A DNA stretch of 64,000 nt from NCBI RefSeq assembly GCF_943846705.1, contig NZ_OX044366.1, positions 434,001-498,000 of the forward strand, in the 5' to 3' direction. Below are positions 46,698 to 58,305 of the stretch, in pieces. The notes under the pieces are model-generated. The model was given only the letters and a program-made list of their open reading frames with translations. It ran no database searches and had not been told where the DNA came from. This DNA is from an uncultured Pseudomonas sp. Its GTDB lineage: Bacteria; Pseudomonadota; Gammaproteobacteria; Pseudomonadales; Pseudomonadaceae. Each line of letters opens with the position of its first letter. Positions within the stretch are counted from its first letter, which is position 1. A program made the translations under genes and the position numbers.

Positions 46698-47546
46698 CTA
46701 CTCCAAACCTGGCAGCCGCGGTTCGGCCGCTGCAAAAAATCGTTTATGTCGTGCCACAGGCATGCGCTGACGAATTGCCGCTTGCTCAGTGGCATCGCGC
46801 TCGGCCAACAACACGCCCGGCCCCTGTGGCAGTTCCGCCAACACCCGCCCCCAGGGGTCGACCAGCGCCGAATGACCAAAGGTCTCACGCCCGCCGGGAT
46901 GCGCTCCGCCCTGCCCGGACGCCAGCACATAGCACTGGGTTTCAATCGCCCGCGCTCGGGTCAACACCTGCCAATGCGCCGCGCCGGTCACGGCGGTAAA
47001 GGCCGCCGGCACGCTGATCAACTCCGCCCCGGCGGCGCGCAACGCGCTGTAAAGCTCGGGGAAGCGCAGGTCATAACAGACCGTCAGACCCAGACGGCCG
47101 AAGGGTGTATCGGCGACCACCACCTGGCTGCCGAACGCATAATCATCCGACTCACGGTAGCGGCCATGGCTGTCGCTGACATCCACATCGAACAGGTGCA
47201 GCTTGTCATAACGCGCCACCTGCTGACCGCTCTCATCAATCAGCAAGGAGCAGGCATGGGCCTTGGCTTCGTGCTGGCCAGGCGGCGGTAGAGGCAAGGT
47301 GCCCGCAACAATCCACAGCCCCAAGTCGCGGGCGGCCTGCCGCAGCCAGGGCAGGATCGGCCCCTCACCCAGCGCTTCGGCACGCCCCAGCGCGGCAAGA
47401 TCACCTCGACCCATGGCGGCGAAATTTTCCGGCAGCACCACTAACCGCGCGCCTTGCGCGGCAGCCTGTTCAAGCAACTGCCGAGCCTGCTGCAAATTGG
47501 CCAGGACGTCGGCCTGGCTGACCATTTGGATGACGGCGAGGGTCAT
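46698..47546 (-). CDS. Carbon-nitrogen hydrolase (nitrilase superfamily, Nit-like amidase)
   Basis: A 282-residue nitrilase-fold amidase with the Glu-Lys-Cys triad: Glu in [12 protein letters not shown], Lys in [12 protein letters not shown], Cys in [12 protein letters not shown]. The sequence class is Nit1/YafV-like; deaminated glutathione amidase is the likely role of close relatives (inference). Between yhdP and tldD. Confidence 0.9.
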   Translation of the reverse strand: MTLAVIQMVSQADVLANLQQARQLLEQAAAQGARLVVLPENFAAMGRGDLAALGRAEALGEGPILPWLRQAARDLGLWIVAGTLPLPPPGQHEAKAHACSLLIDESGQQVARYDKLHLFDVDVSDSHGRYRESDDYAFGSQVVVADTPFGRLGLTVCYDLRFPELYSALRAAGAELISVPAAFTAVTGAAHWQVLTRARAIETQCYVLASGQGGAHPGGRETFGHSALVDPWGRVLAELPQGPGVLLAERDATEQAAIRQRMPVARHKRFFAAAEPRLPGLE

Positions 47547-47633
47547 GACGGTTTTATCTCAATCCCGGAAACAAGGCCTCAGCTTACAAGCCATACCGGC
47601 AGACTGCACGGCTGTATGTGCGCCGCGCAGGGT

Positions 47634-50600
47634 TTACTGAGGTTTTTCGAAGGGCTTATCAAAGCTGATATCCGGGCTCTGCCAAGGCCCGGTGACGTCG
47701 TATTGCACACTGGCAAAGCGCGCAACGCGATCCCCCAGCAATTTATCGACGACAAACAGTGCGCCACCGATGGCCGGCGCGCCGACAATCAGCGCGGCCA
47801 GTGGCAGGTTGTTGGTCACCGGCAAGGTCACCAGCAGCTTGGCGTCAATGCGGTCATTGGCCATGTCCAGCGTGCCGTTCAACTCCAGGTTGCTCGACGG
47901 CCCCTCAAGGGTGATGGGTTCACGGGTGACAAACACCCCGTCCTTGGCCGCCAGCACGCCCTTAACCCGGTCATAACTCAGGCCTTTATCGATCAGGTCG
48001 GAGAAGTCCAGGCGCAAGCGCCGGCCAATCGAGTTGAAATTCAACAGACCAAACACCCGCAGGGCCGACGCAGGCCCCTCGACCTCAGAGAACTGCCCTT
48101 TGCGTAGGGAGGCATCCAGCGTGCCGCTGAGACGCTTCATGCTGAACCAGGCTGGCGAACCGGGCCAGTCGCCGTCCACGTCGACATGAAAGTTTTGGCT
48201 GCTGGCAGTAGGAGCATAACCCCAGGCAATCAGTACATCGGCCAGATCAGCGCCGCCCAACCGACCGTTATAGGTCGTGCGTATGCCACTGGCGGTCTGC
48301 AGCCAAGTCGCCCGACCACCAACCTGCAAGCCTTTGAGGTTGAGATCCAGCTCACTGAAGTGCACGCCAGCGCTAACCGGTCGCGCTTTAAGCGACCAAC
48401 TGCCGAGCGGCTCAATGCCCTGATAGACCTCAGCAATGCGCACATCGAGTGCCGGGAAGCGGCTCGGGTCAACGCTTGCCAGCGGATCTGGCGCATCCAC
48501 CACAGGCGCGCCCGCAACTTTCGGTTCTGCCGGCGGCAAGCGCAGGTAGTCGAGCATCAGGGCAATCGGCGCACCCGCGGCATCCGGTAAGCCCACCTGA
48601 CCTTTCAGCCGTGCGCTGTCGAGGCTGACCGCCCAGCTCGCTGCGTCGCGCTTAACCCCGACCTCCAACGCCTCCAGGCTGACCCCAAAGCCACTGAAGC
48701 GGGCAATACGCAGCTGTGCATCCTTGAACAAGCGCTGCGCCTCATTGACCGGCACATTGGTATAGGGCTGTAACACCTGCTGCCAAGCCGACCAATCCAG
48801 CTCCGCCACGCGCCCACGCACACGCAGGCCCTGACTGGTTGGCAGACTTGCCGGGCCATCGGCGAGGCGGATCTCACCCCGGCCCTGATTAAATTGGCCG
48901 GGGCTAGCGGCGAAAGACAGACTCAACAACTCGGCGTAATCCAGCCAGTAGCGCTGCTCTCGGCCCCCCAGACTCATGCGCCACTCACTGCTGCGCTCAT
49001 CCGCCGCGGCCTTGCCGAAGGGGGCAGGCAGTGCAATCACGGCCCCTTTAAGCGTCGAGTTGACGCGCAACTGGCTATCCGCGCCATCCAGCGTCAGGTC
49101 CAGACGATAAGGCAGCTTGCCAGTGACCGGCAAAGGCTGGGTAACCCCCAGCCAAGTGCTCAGCTGCGCAACGGCGATCTGCCCGCTGGCTTCGATACGG
49201 CTGCGCGCCTTGCCAGGCGAGCCTTCGGCCAGCGCCTTGCCTCGCACCGCATGGTCGAGCACCTGGGCGCGAATATCCGGCGCGCTGAGACCGCTGGCGG
49301 TGTCGTAGCGAAACGCGCCCTGCAATTGACTGAACTGCAACGACGGATTGGGCAGGCTGAGCTGTGCGCCTTGCGTGGCGAAGTCCACCACCACCTCAGG
49401 TGCCAGTCCCTTGCGCAACGGCAGGTCGAGCTTGAGCTTACCCGTCAGCGCACCCTTGCCACTCCAGCCAGCAAAGGTTGCGGCCGTACCGATCGGCGCC
49501 TGCTGCAGGATGTGCAAGGCGTCATCGACATTGCTACTGAGGTCGCTGGTCAGCAATAAACGGGGGGGCTGACCGGGCAAGGCAGTGGCGATTAACGCCT
49601 GCGCATTACGCACCTGGCTATTGAGCAGACGCCCCTCAGCAAGCTGAACCCGCACCCCCGTGTCTTCGATAAATACCTTGCCACGGCCCTCGCGCAGCGC
49701 CGGCCAGCCAGGCTGGAAGGCCAGCTCGGCGTCATGTACGGCAAAGAACAGGCTGATGCTGCGCGCCGCATTCTCCGCGCCTTTATTCAGCGAGCCCTGG
49801 TACTGGAAATAGCCCTCATCGACCACACCGCCACGGATCGCGCTTTTCAGCCAGGCATCCAGCTCACGGCTAAAGCCTGGCGAACGGCTCGGCAGGTATT
49901 TCTCGGTAAAGCGCGCGTCGCCGTTACGCAGGCCGACACGCAGGTCCATATAGTCTTCTTCGGCAGGGTCGAAGCGCAGGCGGATGAGAAAGTCCCCAGC
50001 TGCCGGGCCCTCTTCGCCAACCACCTGCAAGTACGGGCTGCGCAGGGTGAAGGCCTGCTCATCAATCTGCCAGGTCAATAGGGCATTGGCGGTTTTGTAG
50101 CGCCAGGGCGCGGGAAACAACGTATCAAAATGCAGGGAGAAATCTTCGCTATCGAGGCGCAGCTCGCCCTGGCCCAGATCTCCACTGATACTGCCACTGA
50201 CATTTTCCGCAGCTGGCGAGCCGTGCCACGCCGCAAAGCCTACGTGCGCCAAGTTGGCGGAGAACTGCAGGCGCTTGCTGTCGCGCAACCGCGGCCGGTA
50301 GTCGAGTTGGATATTCTGCAGCGTACCCTGCGGCTTGAGCTGCTCGAGCAGCGCCAGCGCGTTATCCGGCAAGGGCGCAAGCGCCGCTACCAGCGGTTGT
50401 AACGGAGCCACATCGAGCTGATCGACGCTGAGCAGCCATTGCTCCTGTACCTCGCTACTTTCCGCCTGCTGGGTCAGGGCCAGACGGACTTCGCCCCAAC
50501 GCTGATCACCGCGGCTGAACGCCAGATCATCCAACAGCAACTTGAAACCCAAATCGGTGCGGGTGAAATAAGCGTTCAGCGCCAGGTTGCTTAACGCAAC

Positions 50601-51467
50601 CGGCTCGCGCGTGGCATAGCCCGCCTTGAACTGCGGCACATGCAGGCGGCTAACGGCACGCTGCACGCCACCCTTGGCCCAGCGCAGCCAGACCTCACCG
50701 CCCAGCTGCAACTGTGCAAGCTGCCATTGCGCCAGCAGGCTCGCCGGCACCCAGGCCGCCCAATCGCTCTGTGGCAGGCTCAGGTACAGGTCGGCTTCGA
50801 CCTCCTGCCAGCGCTCGGCACGCAGCCGCGTACGTAACTGCAGCGCCAGCGGCTGACCGTCCGGTAACAACAACCGACCATCCAGACGCTGGCGCGTACT
50901 GCCATTGCGCAAGGTGAGATTGACGTAGGTCAGCGTGCGCACTGGCTGAGCGTAAGCCTGCACGGTCACCTGGCTGTTATACAGCGACAGCCGCTTGACC
51001 GCCTGCGACTGCGCCAGCAACTGAGCCAGGTCCAGCGGTGCCGACTCACGGCGTTGCGGCAAGCCCTTGAGCGACCAACGACCGTCTTCGCCCTGCGCCA
51101 CCACCAGCTGCACGCCATCCAGTTCCAGCCGGGCAATCCGCAGCTGGCGCGCCAGCAGGCTGGCCAGCACATCAGGCACCACCCGCACTTGATCCAGCTG
51201 CAATGCGCCCGGCCCCTCGCCAATCGCCACATCATGCGCCGTCAGCAGCGGTGAGAAGCCTTGCCAAAGGCCTTCCAGCGCGCCGATCTGCACCGGCATG
51301 GCCAGCGCTGCGCGGGCTTTGTCTTCAGCCTCTAGACGGTATTCGGCAACCAGCGGCACCAACTCGCGGCCGAGGCTGACGTACAGGGCGGCGAGCACCA
51401 GCGCCAAGGCGCAAAGCCCCAATGCCATACGCAGCAGCAGGGAAAGCCCTCGCGCCCATGCCGCCAT
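47634..51467 (-). CDS. YhdP family AsmA-like envelope protein (TIGR02099)
   Basis: A giant 1277-residue protein: N-terminal membrane helix (about 8-30), then a long beta-rich repeat domain ending in an AsmA/DUF3971-type C-terminus (DRIDAKLLVTLPVTNNLPLAALIVGAPAIGGALF region, a hydrophobic patch). E. coli YhdP is one of the bridge-like proteins moving phospholipid from inner to outer membrane with TamB and YdbH. Neighbour of rng (31 bp) and nitrilase, as usual in gammaproteobacteria. Confidence 0.92.
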   Translation of the reverse strand: MAAWARGLSLLLRMALGLCALALVLAALYVSLGRELVPLVAEYRLEAEDKARAALAMPVQIGALEGLWQGFSPLLTAHDVAIGEGPGALQLDQVRVVPDVLASLLARQLRIARLELDGVQLVVAQGEDGRWSLKGLPQRRESAPLDLAQLLAQSQAVKRLSLYNSQVTVQAYAQPVRTLTYVNLTLRNGSTRQRLDGRLLLPDGQPLALQLRTRLRAERWQEVEADLYLSLPQSDWAAWVPASLLAQWQLAQLQLGGEVWLRWAKGGVQRAVSRLHVPQFKAGYATREPVALSNLALNAYFTRTDLGFKLLLDDLAFSRGDQRWGEVRLALTQQAESSEVQEQWLLSVDQLDVAPLQPLVAALAPLPDNALALLEQLKPQGTLQNIQLDYRPRLRDSKRLQFSANLAHVGFAAWHGSPAAENVSGSISGDLGQGELRLDSEDFSLHFDTLFPAPWRYKTANALLTWQIDEQAFTLRSPYLQVVGEEGPAAGDFLIRLRFDPAEEDYMDLRVGLRNGDARFTEKYLPSRSPGFSRELDAWLKSAIRGGVVDEGYFQYQGSLNKGAENAARSISLFFAVHDAELAFQPGWPALREGRGKVFIEDTGVRVQLAEGRLLNSQVRNAQALIATALPGQPPRLLLTSDLSSNVDDALHILQQAPIGTAATFAGWSGKGALTGKLKLDLPLRKGLAPEVVVDFATQGAQLSLPNPSLQFSQLQGAFRYDTASGLSAPDIRAQVLDHAVRGKALAEGSPGKARSRIEASGQIAVAQLSTWLGVTQPLPVTGKLPYRLDLTLDGADSQLRVNSTLKGAVIALPAPFGKAAADERSSEWRMSLGGREQRYWLDYAELLSLSFAASPGQFNQGRGEIRLADGPASLPTSQGLRVRGRVAELDWSAWQQVLQPYTNVPVNEAQRLFKDAQLRIARFSGFGVSLEALEVGVKRDAASWAVSLDSARLKGQVGLPDAAGAPIALMLDYLRLPPAEPKVAGAPVVDAPDPLASVDPSRFPALDVRIAEVYQGIEPLGSWSLKARPVSAGVHFSELDLNLKGLQVGGRATWLQTASGIRTTYNGRLGGADLADVLIAWGYAPTASSQNFHVDVDGDWPGSPAWFSMKRLSGTLDASLRKGQFSEVEGPASALRVFGLLNFNSIGRRLRLDFSDLIDKGLSYDRVKGVLAAKDGVFVTREPITLEGPSSNLELNGTLDMANDRIDAKLLVTLPVTNNLPLAALIVGAPAIGGALFVVDKLLGDRVARFASVQYDVTGPWQSPDISFDKPFEKPQ

Positions 51468-51498
51468 TCAGCTCACACTCGAGTGGAAAAAGCGCATA

Positions 51499-52956
51499 TC
51501 AGAGCAACACCACATCGTATTGCTCCTGGGAGTACATGGTCTCAACCTGAAACTTGATGGTGCGGCCGATAAAGGCTTCGAGATCGGCGACATTGCCCGA
51601 TTCTTCATCCAGCAGACGGTCGACCACTTTCTGATTGGCCAACACCCGATAACCTTCCGGCTGATAGGCACGCGCCTCGCGCAGAATCTCGCGGAAGATT
51701 TCGTAGCAAGTGGTTTCCGCCGTCTTCATCTTGCCGCGCCCCTGGCAGCAGCTGCATGGCTCGCACAGCACCTGTTCGAGGCTTTCGCGGGTGCGCTTGC
51801 GGGTCATCTGCACCAGACCCAGCTCGGTAATACCGATGATATTGGTCTTGGCGTGGTCACGCTCCAGCTGCTTTTCCAGAGTGCGCAGGACCTGACGCTG
51901 GTGCTCTTCATCTTCCATGTCGATGAAGTCGATGATGATGATCCCACCGAGGTTGCGCAGGCGCAGCTGCCGGGCAATCGCCGTGGCGGCTTCCAGGTTG
52001 GTCTTGAAGATGGTTTCTTCCAGCGTACGGTGGCCGACGAACGCGCCGGTGTTGACGTCGATGGTGCTCATCGCCTCAGCTGGATCGATGATCAGGTAAC
52101 CGCCCGACTTGAGCGGCACCTTACGCTCCAAAGCCTTCTGCATTTCATCTTCGACGCCATACAGGTCGAAAATCGGCCGTTCACCGGGGTAGTGCTCCAG
52201 GCGGTCAGCGACTTCCGGCATCAGCTCAGCCACGAACTGGGTGATTTTCTGGAAGGTCTCACGCGAATCGACGCGGATTTTCTCGATCTTCGGGTTAACC
52301 AAATCACGCAGGGTGCGCAGCGCCAGGCTCAGGTCCTCATAGATCACCAGCGGCGTCGGACCGACCTTCATCTGCGTGGCGATTTGCCCCCACAGGCGGC
52401 GCAGGTAACGAATGTCCGCGAGGATCTCATCGGCACCGGCACCATCGGCAGCGGTACGCAGGATGAAACCACCGGCCTCTTCAATACCTTCGGCCGCCAC
52501 ACAATCGGTCACCACCTGCTTGAGGCGCTCACGCTCGGCTTCATCCTCGATTTTCAGCGAGATGCCGACATGTGCAGTGCGCGGCATGTACACCAGATAA
52601 CGCGAAGGAATCGACAGCTGCGTCGTCAGGCGCGCGCCCTTGCTGCCAATCGGGTCTTTGGTGACCTGCACCACCAGGCTTTGACCCTCATGCACCAGCG
52701 CACTGATGCTCTCCACGGCCGAACCTTCACGGCTGGAAATCTCTGCTGCATGAATAAACGCAGCACGCTCCAAACCGATGTCGATAAAGGCCGCTTGCAT
52801 GCCCGGCAGTACGCGCACCACCTTGCCTTTGTAGATATTGCCGACGATGCCACGCTTTTGCGTGCGCTCGACATGCACTTCCTGCAATACGCCGTTTTCC
52901 ACCACCGCCACGCGCGACTCCATCGGCGTGATGTTGATCAGGATCTCTTCACTCAT
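51499..52956 (-). CDS. rng: Ribonuclease G
   Basis: A 485-residue RNase E/G-family endonuclease. N-terminal S1 domain (about 36-120: GNIYKGKVVRVLPGMQAAFIDIG split), catalytic DNase-like domain with Mg ligands in MSTIDVNTGAFVG and IIIDFIDM, and a Cys cluster CEPCSCC for the zinc link. No long disordered scaffold, so RNase G rather than RNase E. It matures 16S rRNA 5' ends. Start MSEEILIN at 52956. 79 bp after maf. Confidence 0.96.
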   Translation of the reverse strand: MSEEILINITPMESRVAVVENGVLQEVHVERTQKRGIVGNIYKGKVVRVLPGMQAAFIDIGLERAAFIHAAEISSREGSAVESISALVHEGQSLVVQVTKDPIGSKGARLTTQLSIPSRYLVYMPRTAHVGISLKIEDEAERERLKQVVTDCVAAEGIEEAGGFILRTAADGAGADEILADIRYLRRLWGQIATQMKVGPTPLVIYEDLSLALRTLRDLVNPKIEKIRVDSRETFQKITQFVAELMPEVADRLEHYPGERPIFDLYGVEDEMQKALERKVPLKSGGYLIIDPAEAMSTIDVNTGAFVGHRTLEETIFKTNLEAATAIARQLRLRNLGGIIIIDFIDMEDEEHQRQVLRTLEKQLERDHAKTNIIGITELGLVQMTRKRTRESLEQVLCEPCSCCQGRGKMKTAETTCYEIFREILREARAYQPEGYRVLANQKVVDRLLDEESGNVADLEAFIGRTIKFQVETMYSQEQYDVVLL

Positions 52957-53035
52957 GCGCTCATCTCTTCTGAGATAAAGCTGAAAGCCCAGGGTCTGCG
53001 CCGACAAAGACGGTCACTCACCCGCGACCCGCAAC

Positions 53036-53638
53036 CTATTGACTGTGATCTGGCAGTGACTGCCAGCACGGAATAGCAAATTCTGCGAGTAATGCAGCAG
53101 TTTCACACAGCGGCAAACCCACCACCGCCGAATAACTGCCTTGCAGCTGGCTGACAAACACCGCTGCCAAACCTTGAATACCGTAACACCCGGCTTTGTC
53201 CTGCGGCTCGCCGCTGGCCCAATACGCTTCGATTTCGGCCCGGCTCAACGGGCGGAACGTCACCTGGCTGCTGACCACCTGCGACACCACCCGCTCAGCA
53301 CTGACCAGCGCCACCGCCGTCAGCACTTCATGGCTGCGCCCGGACAACGCACCCAGGGTTGCCAGCGCCTCGTCACGGTCGGCGGGCTTGCCGAGAATCC
53401 GCCCATCGAGCACCACCACCGTATCGGCACCGAGCACAACAGCATCCCGAGTATCGGCTAAGGCGGCCAGCCCGGCTTGCCCTTTTGCGCGCGCCAGACG
53501 CTCTACATAGGCGACTGGCGACTCACCTGGCAATGTATTTTCATCAACCGGAGCAATTTGCGTGAGAAAGGGCACAGCAATTTGCGCCAACAGTTCACGA
53601 CGACGTGGCGAGCCGGAGGCGAGATAGAGGGTGGCCAT
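53036..53638 (-). CDS. Maf-family nucleoside triphosphate pyrophosphatase
   Basis: A 200-residue Maf/YhdE protein: [12 protein letters not shown] substrate loop, conserved [12 protein letters not shown] and KPADRDEA, and a C-terminal [13 protein letters not shown] block. It hydrolyses dTTP/UTP (YhdE-like) or modified nucleotides. In the conserved mreD-maf-rng order. Confidence 0.95.
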   Translation of the reverse strand: MATLYLASGSPRRRELLAQIAVPFLTQIAPVDENTLPGESPVAYVERLARAKGQAGLAALADTRDAVVLGADTVVVLDGRILGKPADRDEALATLGALSGRSHEVLTAVALVSAERVVSQVVSSQVTFRPLSRAEIEAYWASGEPQDKAGCYGIQGLAAVFVSQLQGSYSAVVGLPLCETAALLAEFAIPCWQSLPDHSQ

Positions 53639-53683
53639 GCAGACTTCTCCCTGTCGGATAAACGCAAGGCCCAGCGGCCTTGC

Positions 53684-54169
53684 TTAATTGACGCCCAGGC
53701 GTCTATGCAGCCCGCGCAGCAGCATACTGACCCAAGGCCAGAGCAAAGCGCTGACCAGCGCCGGCAAGACAAACGCCAGGGTGGGTGGGCGGCTGCCGGT
53801 CAGGGCGTTCAGCCACAGCTGCACCAACTGCGCCAGGCCGAATACCACCAACAATACGGTGCTTTGCTGCCACATGGGGAACATGCGCAGGCGCTGATGC
53901 AGGGTCAGCACCAGAAAGGTAATCAGGGTCAAAATCAACGCATTCTGGCCAAACAGGCTGCCATTCAGCACATCCGCCAACAAGCCAATGCCCCAGGCGG
54001 TGGTCATGCCCACGCGATGCGGCAACGCCAGCACCCAATAGGTCAAAAACAGCCCCAACCACAGCGGCCGCCCCAGCTCCATGAACTGCGGCATGCTCGA
54101 CACACTGAGCAGCAGCGCCAGGGCGAACGTCAGCCAGATGACCCAGGTGTTATGTGAACGCATGACCAT
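53684..54169 (-). CDS. mreD: Rod shape-determining protein MreD
   Basis: A 161-residue inner-membrane protein with about five helices, part of the elongasome. Start ATG shares a base with the mreC stop (TAATG); GGAGG lies 10 nt upstream. Confidence 0.93.
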   Translation of the reverse strand: MVMRSHNTWVIWLTFALALLLSVSSMPQFMELGRPLWLGLFLTYWVLALPHRVGMTTAWGIGLLADVLNGSLFGQNALILTLITFLVLTLHQRLRMFPMWQQSTVLLVVFGLAQLVQLWLNALTGSRPPTLAFVLPALVSALLWPWVSMLLRGLHRRLGVN

Positions 54170-55128
54170 TATTGCGCTGCCTCCGGCGGATTAGCGGGAG
54201 CCGCAGGTGCGTTTTCTGCAGGCTGCGCAGGGTGTGCCTGCTGCTGAATTTCACGGTCTAGGGCTTCCTGCGCCTGCGCCGATTCGGTGGCGCGTTGCTC
54301 CGCCGAACGCGGATCGGTAAACACCAGCAGCATGTAGCGACTGCGGTTCAGCGTCGCCGTAGGCACCGCCCGGACAATCGCAAAAGGCTGACCAGAGTCA
54401 TGAATCACTTCACTGACCATCGCCACGGGATAACCGGCCGGGAAACGCTGGCCCATACCGGAGCTGACCAGCAGATCACCCTCCTTGATATCCGCCGTAT
54501 CGGCCACATGGCGCAACTCCAGACGCTCCGGGTTACCGGTGCCACTGGCGATAGCGCGCAAGCCATTGCGATTAACCTGCACGGGAATGCTGTGGGTGGT
54601 GTCAGTCAGCAACAACACGCGTGAGGTATAGGGCATTACCTCGACCACCTGCCCCATCAGGCCACGCGCATCCAGCACCGGCTGCCCCAGAATCACGCCA
54701 TCCTTCGCGCCTTTGTCGATCAGGATACGGTGGGTAAAGGGGTTAGGGTCGATGCCAATCAGCTCGGTGGCCAACACTTCATCATCGACCAGCGCGGCCG
54801 AGTTGAGCAGCTCGCGCAGGCGCACGTTCTGCTCGGTCAAGGCCGCTAGCTTTTGCAGGCGGCGCTGCATGATCAGATGCTCGGCTTTGAGCTTTTCGTT
54901 CTCGGCCGCCAATTCACTGCGCGTGCTTAGTTCCTGCGTCGCGCCTTCCCACAGCTGCACCGGCAAGCGCCCAACCCAATACACCGGCTCAACAATCAAC
55001 CCCAGTTGCGTACGCATCGGCTGCAGCCAGGCGAAACGCGCATCGACCACCATCAGCGCAGTCGACAGCACGGTGAACACCAACAGGCGCACACCCAGCG
55101 AAGGTCCTTTGGCAAATAGCGGTTTGAT
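54169..55128 (-). CDS. mreC: Rod shape-determining protein MreC (non-canonical start)
   Basis: About 319 residues: membrane helix, coiled coil (SELAAENEKLKAEHLIMQRRLQKL split) and beta domains, ending in a Pro/Ala tail. It links MreB to periplasmic synthesis enzymes. The conserved N-terminus xKPLFAKGPSLGVRLL lies upstream of the first standard start (GTG at 55092). In that frame there is no ATG, GTG or TTG before an in-frame stop. GAGGAG (55135-55140) is 6 nt from an ATC at 55128, which aligns with Met1 of E. coli MreC (MKPIFSRGPSL); a CTG at 55134 directly abuts it. I place the start at the ATC; CTG or the internal GTG are alternatives. Confidence 0.85.
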   Translation of the reverse strand: MKPLFAKGPSLGVRLLVFTVLSTALMVVDARFAWLQPMRTQLGLIVEPVYWVGRLPVQLWEGATQELSTRSELAAENEKLKAEHLIMQRRLQKLAALTEQNVRLRELLNSAALVDDEVLATELIGIDPNPFTHRILIDKGAKDGVILGQPVLDARGLMGQVVEVMPYTSRVLLLTDTTHSIPVQVNRNGLRAIASGTGNPERLELRHVADTADIKEGDLLVSSGMGQRFPAGYPVAMVSEVIHDSGQPFAIVRAVPTATLNRSRYMLLVFTDPRSAEQRATESAQAQEALDREIQQQAHPAQPAENAPAAPANPPEAAQ

Positions 55129-55161
55129 CGGCAGCTCCTCACAGCATCAGGCAGCAAACAA

Positions 55162-55195
55162 AAGCTGCAAGCGGGAAGATACCCGGCTGCAGCTT
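55162..55195 (-). terminator. Attenuator-like hairpin between mreB and mreC
   Basis: Minus-strand stem AAGCTGCAGCCGGG / CCCGCTTGCAGCTT (one mismatch, 6-nt loop) followed by TTGTTT, 22 bp before the mreC ribosome-binding site. A second perfect 8-bp hairpin (CGTGCAGC / GCTGCACG, 55219-55244) lies just after mreB. It would reduce mreCD relative to mreB. Confidence 0.65.
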
Positions 55196-55263
55196 AGGTT
55201 CAATAGGAAAGGTCGCCGCGTGCAGCACATGCGTTAGCTGCACGGGACGTTTAACCGACCACC

Positions 55264-56313
<1,050 letters not shown>

Positions 56314-56539
56314 CTAGGCAACGCGTGGGTAAAAAAGTGCGGCAAACTCTAACAACGGCAGGGATTTTGAGCAAGGCACCAATATGTTAGATTGCCGGTT
56401 TTTCAGGGCATTACGGCCCATCATCGCGGCCTTTGACCACCACCTGTCACACTCTGTTCCCTGCGCATCTGTGCATGGTAACCCGTTCACATTTCCAAAG
56501 GCGGCCAGCACTGCGCAGCCTCATATAGGGAGAAACCTG

Positions 56540-56827
56540 ATGGCGCTTGAACGCTCCGACGTGGAGAAAATCGCTCATCTGGCTCGACTGGGCCTGAATG
56601 AAGCCGATATCCCGGGAACCACCGAGACCCTTAACAACATTCTCGGCCTGATCGACCAGATGCAGGCCGTTGCTACTGACGGCATCGAGCCGCTGGCTCA
56701 TCCGCTGGAAGCCACTCAGCGCCTGCGTGCCGACCAGGTCACCGAACGCAACCAGCGCGAGGCCTACCAGGCCATCGCCCCGGCCGTCGAAAACGGCCTG
56801 TATCTGGTTCCGAAAGTCATCGAGTAA
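56540..56827 (+). CDS. gatC: Asp/Glu-tRNA amidotransferase subunit C
   Basis: A 95-residue GatC, the stabilising subunit of the transamidosome ([19 protein letters not shown] start; [19 protein letters not shown]). Upstream in-frame codons are non-homologous, and AGGGAG sits 7 nt before this ATG. First of gatCAB. Confidence 0.95.
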   Translation: MALERSDVEKIAHLARLGLNEADIPGTTETLNNILGLIDQMQAVATDGIEPLAHPLEATQRLRADQVTERNQREAYQAIAPAVENGLYLVPKVIE

Positions 56828-56842
56828 GGGAAACGCCTAGCC

Positions 56843-58294
56843 ATGCATCAACTGACTCTGGCCGAGATCGCCCGCGGACTCGCCGACAAGAAGTTTTCAT
56901 CCGAAGAGCTGACCCGCAGCCTGCTGGCGCGTATTCAGCAGCTCGACCCGCAGCTCAACAGCTTCATTACCGTGACCGAAGAACTGGCGCTGAGCCAGGC
57001 CAAGGCCGCCGACGCCCGCCGCACCGCCGGCGAGAACGGCGCACTGCTGGGCGCGCCAATCGGCCACAAGGACCTGTTCTGTACGCAAGACGTGCTGACC
57101 AGCTGCGCCTCGAAGATCCTCAGCGGCTTTAAAGCCCCGTACAACGCCACCGTGGTCGAAAAACTCGCCGCCGCCGGCAGTGTGACCCTGGGCAAGCTGA
57201 ACATGGACGAGTTCGCCATGGGCTCGGCCAACGAGTCCAGCCACTACGGCGCGGTAAAAAATCCCTGGGACCTGACCCGCGTACCGGGCGGCTCATCCGG
57301 TGGCTCGGCGGCGGCAGTCGCGGCGCGCCTGCTGCCAGCCGCGACCGGCACCGACACCGGCGGTTCGATCCGCCAGCCGGCGGCACTGACCAACCTCACC
57401 GGGATCAAGCCGACCTACGGCCGCGTCTCACGCTGGGGCATGATTGCCTACGCCTCCAGCCTCGACCAAGGCGGCCCCTTGGCGCGCACCGCCGAAGACT
57501 GCGCACTGATGCTGCAGGCCATGGCCGGTTTCGATGCCAAGGACAGCACCAGCGTTGAGCAACCGGTCGACGATTACCTGGCCGCCCTTAGCCAGCCGCT
57601 GAACGGCCTACGTATCGGTCTTCCCAAGGAATACTTCGGCACCGGCCTGGATGCGCGCATCGGCGAAAAAGTCATGGCCGTAGTCGAGGAGCTGAAAAAG
57701 CTCGGCGCCACCGTCAAGGAAATCTCGCTGCCAAATATGCAGCACGCGATACCCGCCTATTACGTGATCGCCCCGGCTGAAGCCAGCAGCAACCTGTCGC
57801 GCTTTGACGGTGTGCGCTTTGGTTACCGCTGCGAAAACCCGGTCAACCTCGAAGACCTGTACAAGCGCTCGCGCGGTGAAGGCTTCGGCGCGGAAGTGAA
57901 GCGCCGGATCATGGTTGGCACCTATGCGCTGTCCGCCGGCTACTACGACGCCTACTACCTGAAGGCGCAGAAGATCCGCCGGCTGATCAAGAATGATTTC
58001 GTCTCCGCGTTCAATGACGTCGACGTGATCCTCGGCCCAACTACGCCGAACCTGGCCTGGAAGCTTGGCGAGAAGAACAACGACCCGGTCGCCGCCTACC
58101 TGGAAGACATCTACACCATCACCGCCAACCTGGCCGGCATCCCCGGTCTGTCGATGCCCGCGGGCTTCGTCGAGGGTCTGCCGGTCGGTGTGCAACTGCT
58201 TGCCCCTTACTTCCAGGAAGGCCGCTTGCTCAACGTCGCCCACCAGTACCAACAGGTTACTGACTGGCATACACAAGCTCCGGCTGGATTCTGA
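56843..58294 (+). CDS. gatA: Asp/Glu-tRNA amidotransferase subunit A
   Basis: A 483-residue amidase-signature enzyme that liberates ammonia from Gln. Triad: Lys in PIGHKDLFC, cis-Ser and nucleophile Ser in the [12 protein letters not shown] / [13 protein letters not shown] blocks. Confidence 0.98.
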   Translation: MHQLTLAEIARGLADKKFSSEELTRSLLARIQQLDPQLNSFITVTEELALSQAKAADARRTAGENGALLGAPIGHKDLFCTQDVLTSCASKILSGFKAPYNATVVEKLAAAGSVTLGKLNMDEFAMGSANESSHYGAVKNPWDLTRVPGGSSGGSAAAVAARLLPAATGTDTGGSIRQPAALTNLTGIKPTYGRVSRWGMIAYASSLDQGGPLARTAEDCALMLQAMAGFDAKDSTSVEQPVDDYLAALSQPLNGLRIGLPKEYFGTGLDARIGEKVMAVVEELKKLGATVKEISLPNMQHAIPAYYVIAPAEASSNLSRFDGVRFGYRCENPVNLEDLYKRSRGEGFGAEVKRRIMVGTYALSAGYYDAYYLKAQKIRRLIKNDFVSAFNDVDVILGPTTPNLAWKLGEKNNDPVAAYLEDIYTITANLAGIPGLSMPAGFVEGLPVGVQLLAPYFQEGRLLNVAHQYQQVTDWHTQAPAGF

Positions 58295-58305
58295 GGACGA
58301 CACGC

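Noticed and set aside
51298..53076. 592-codon plus-strand ORF opposite rng
   Set aside because: Antisense to RNase G; His/Gln/Leu-rich shadow composition with no recognisable fold.
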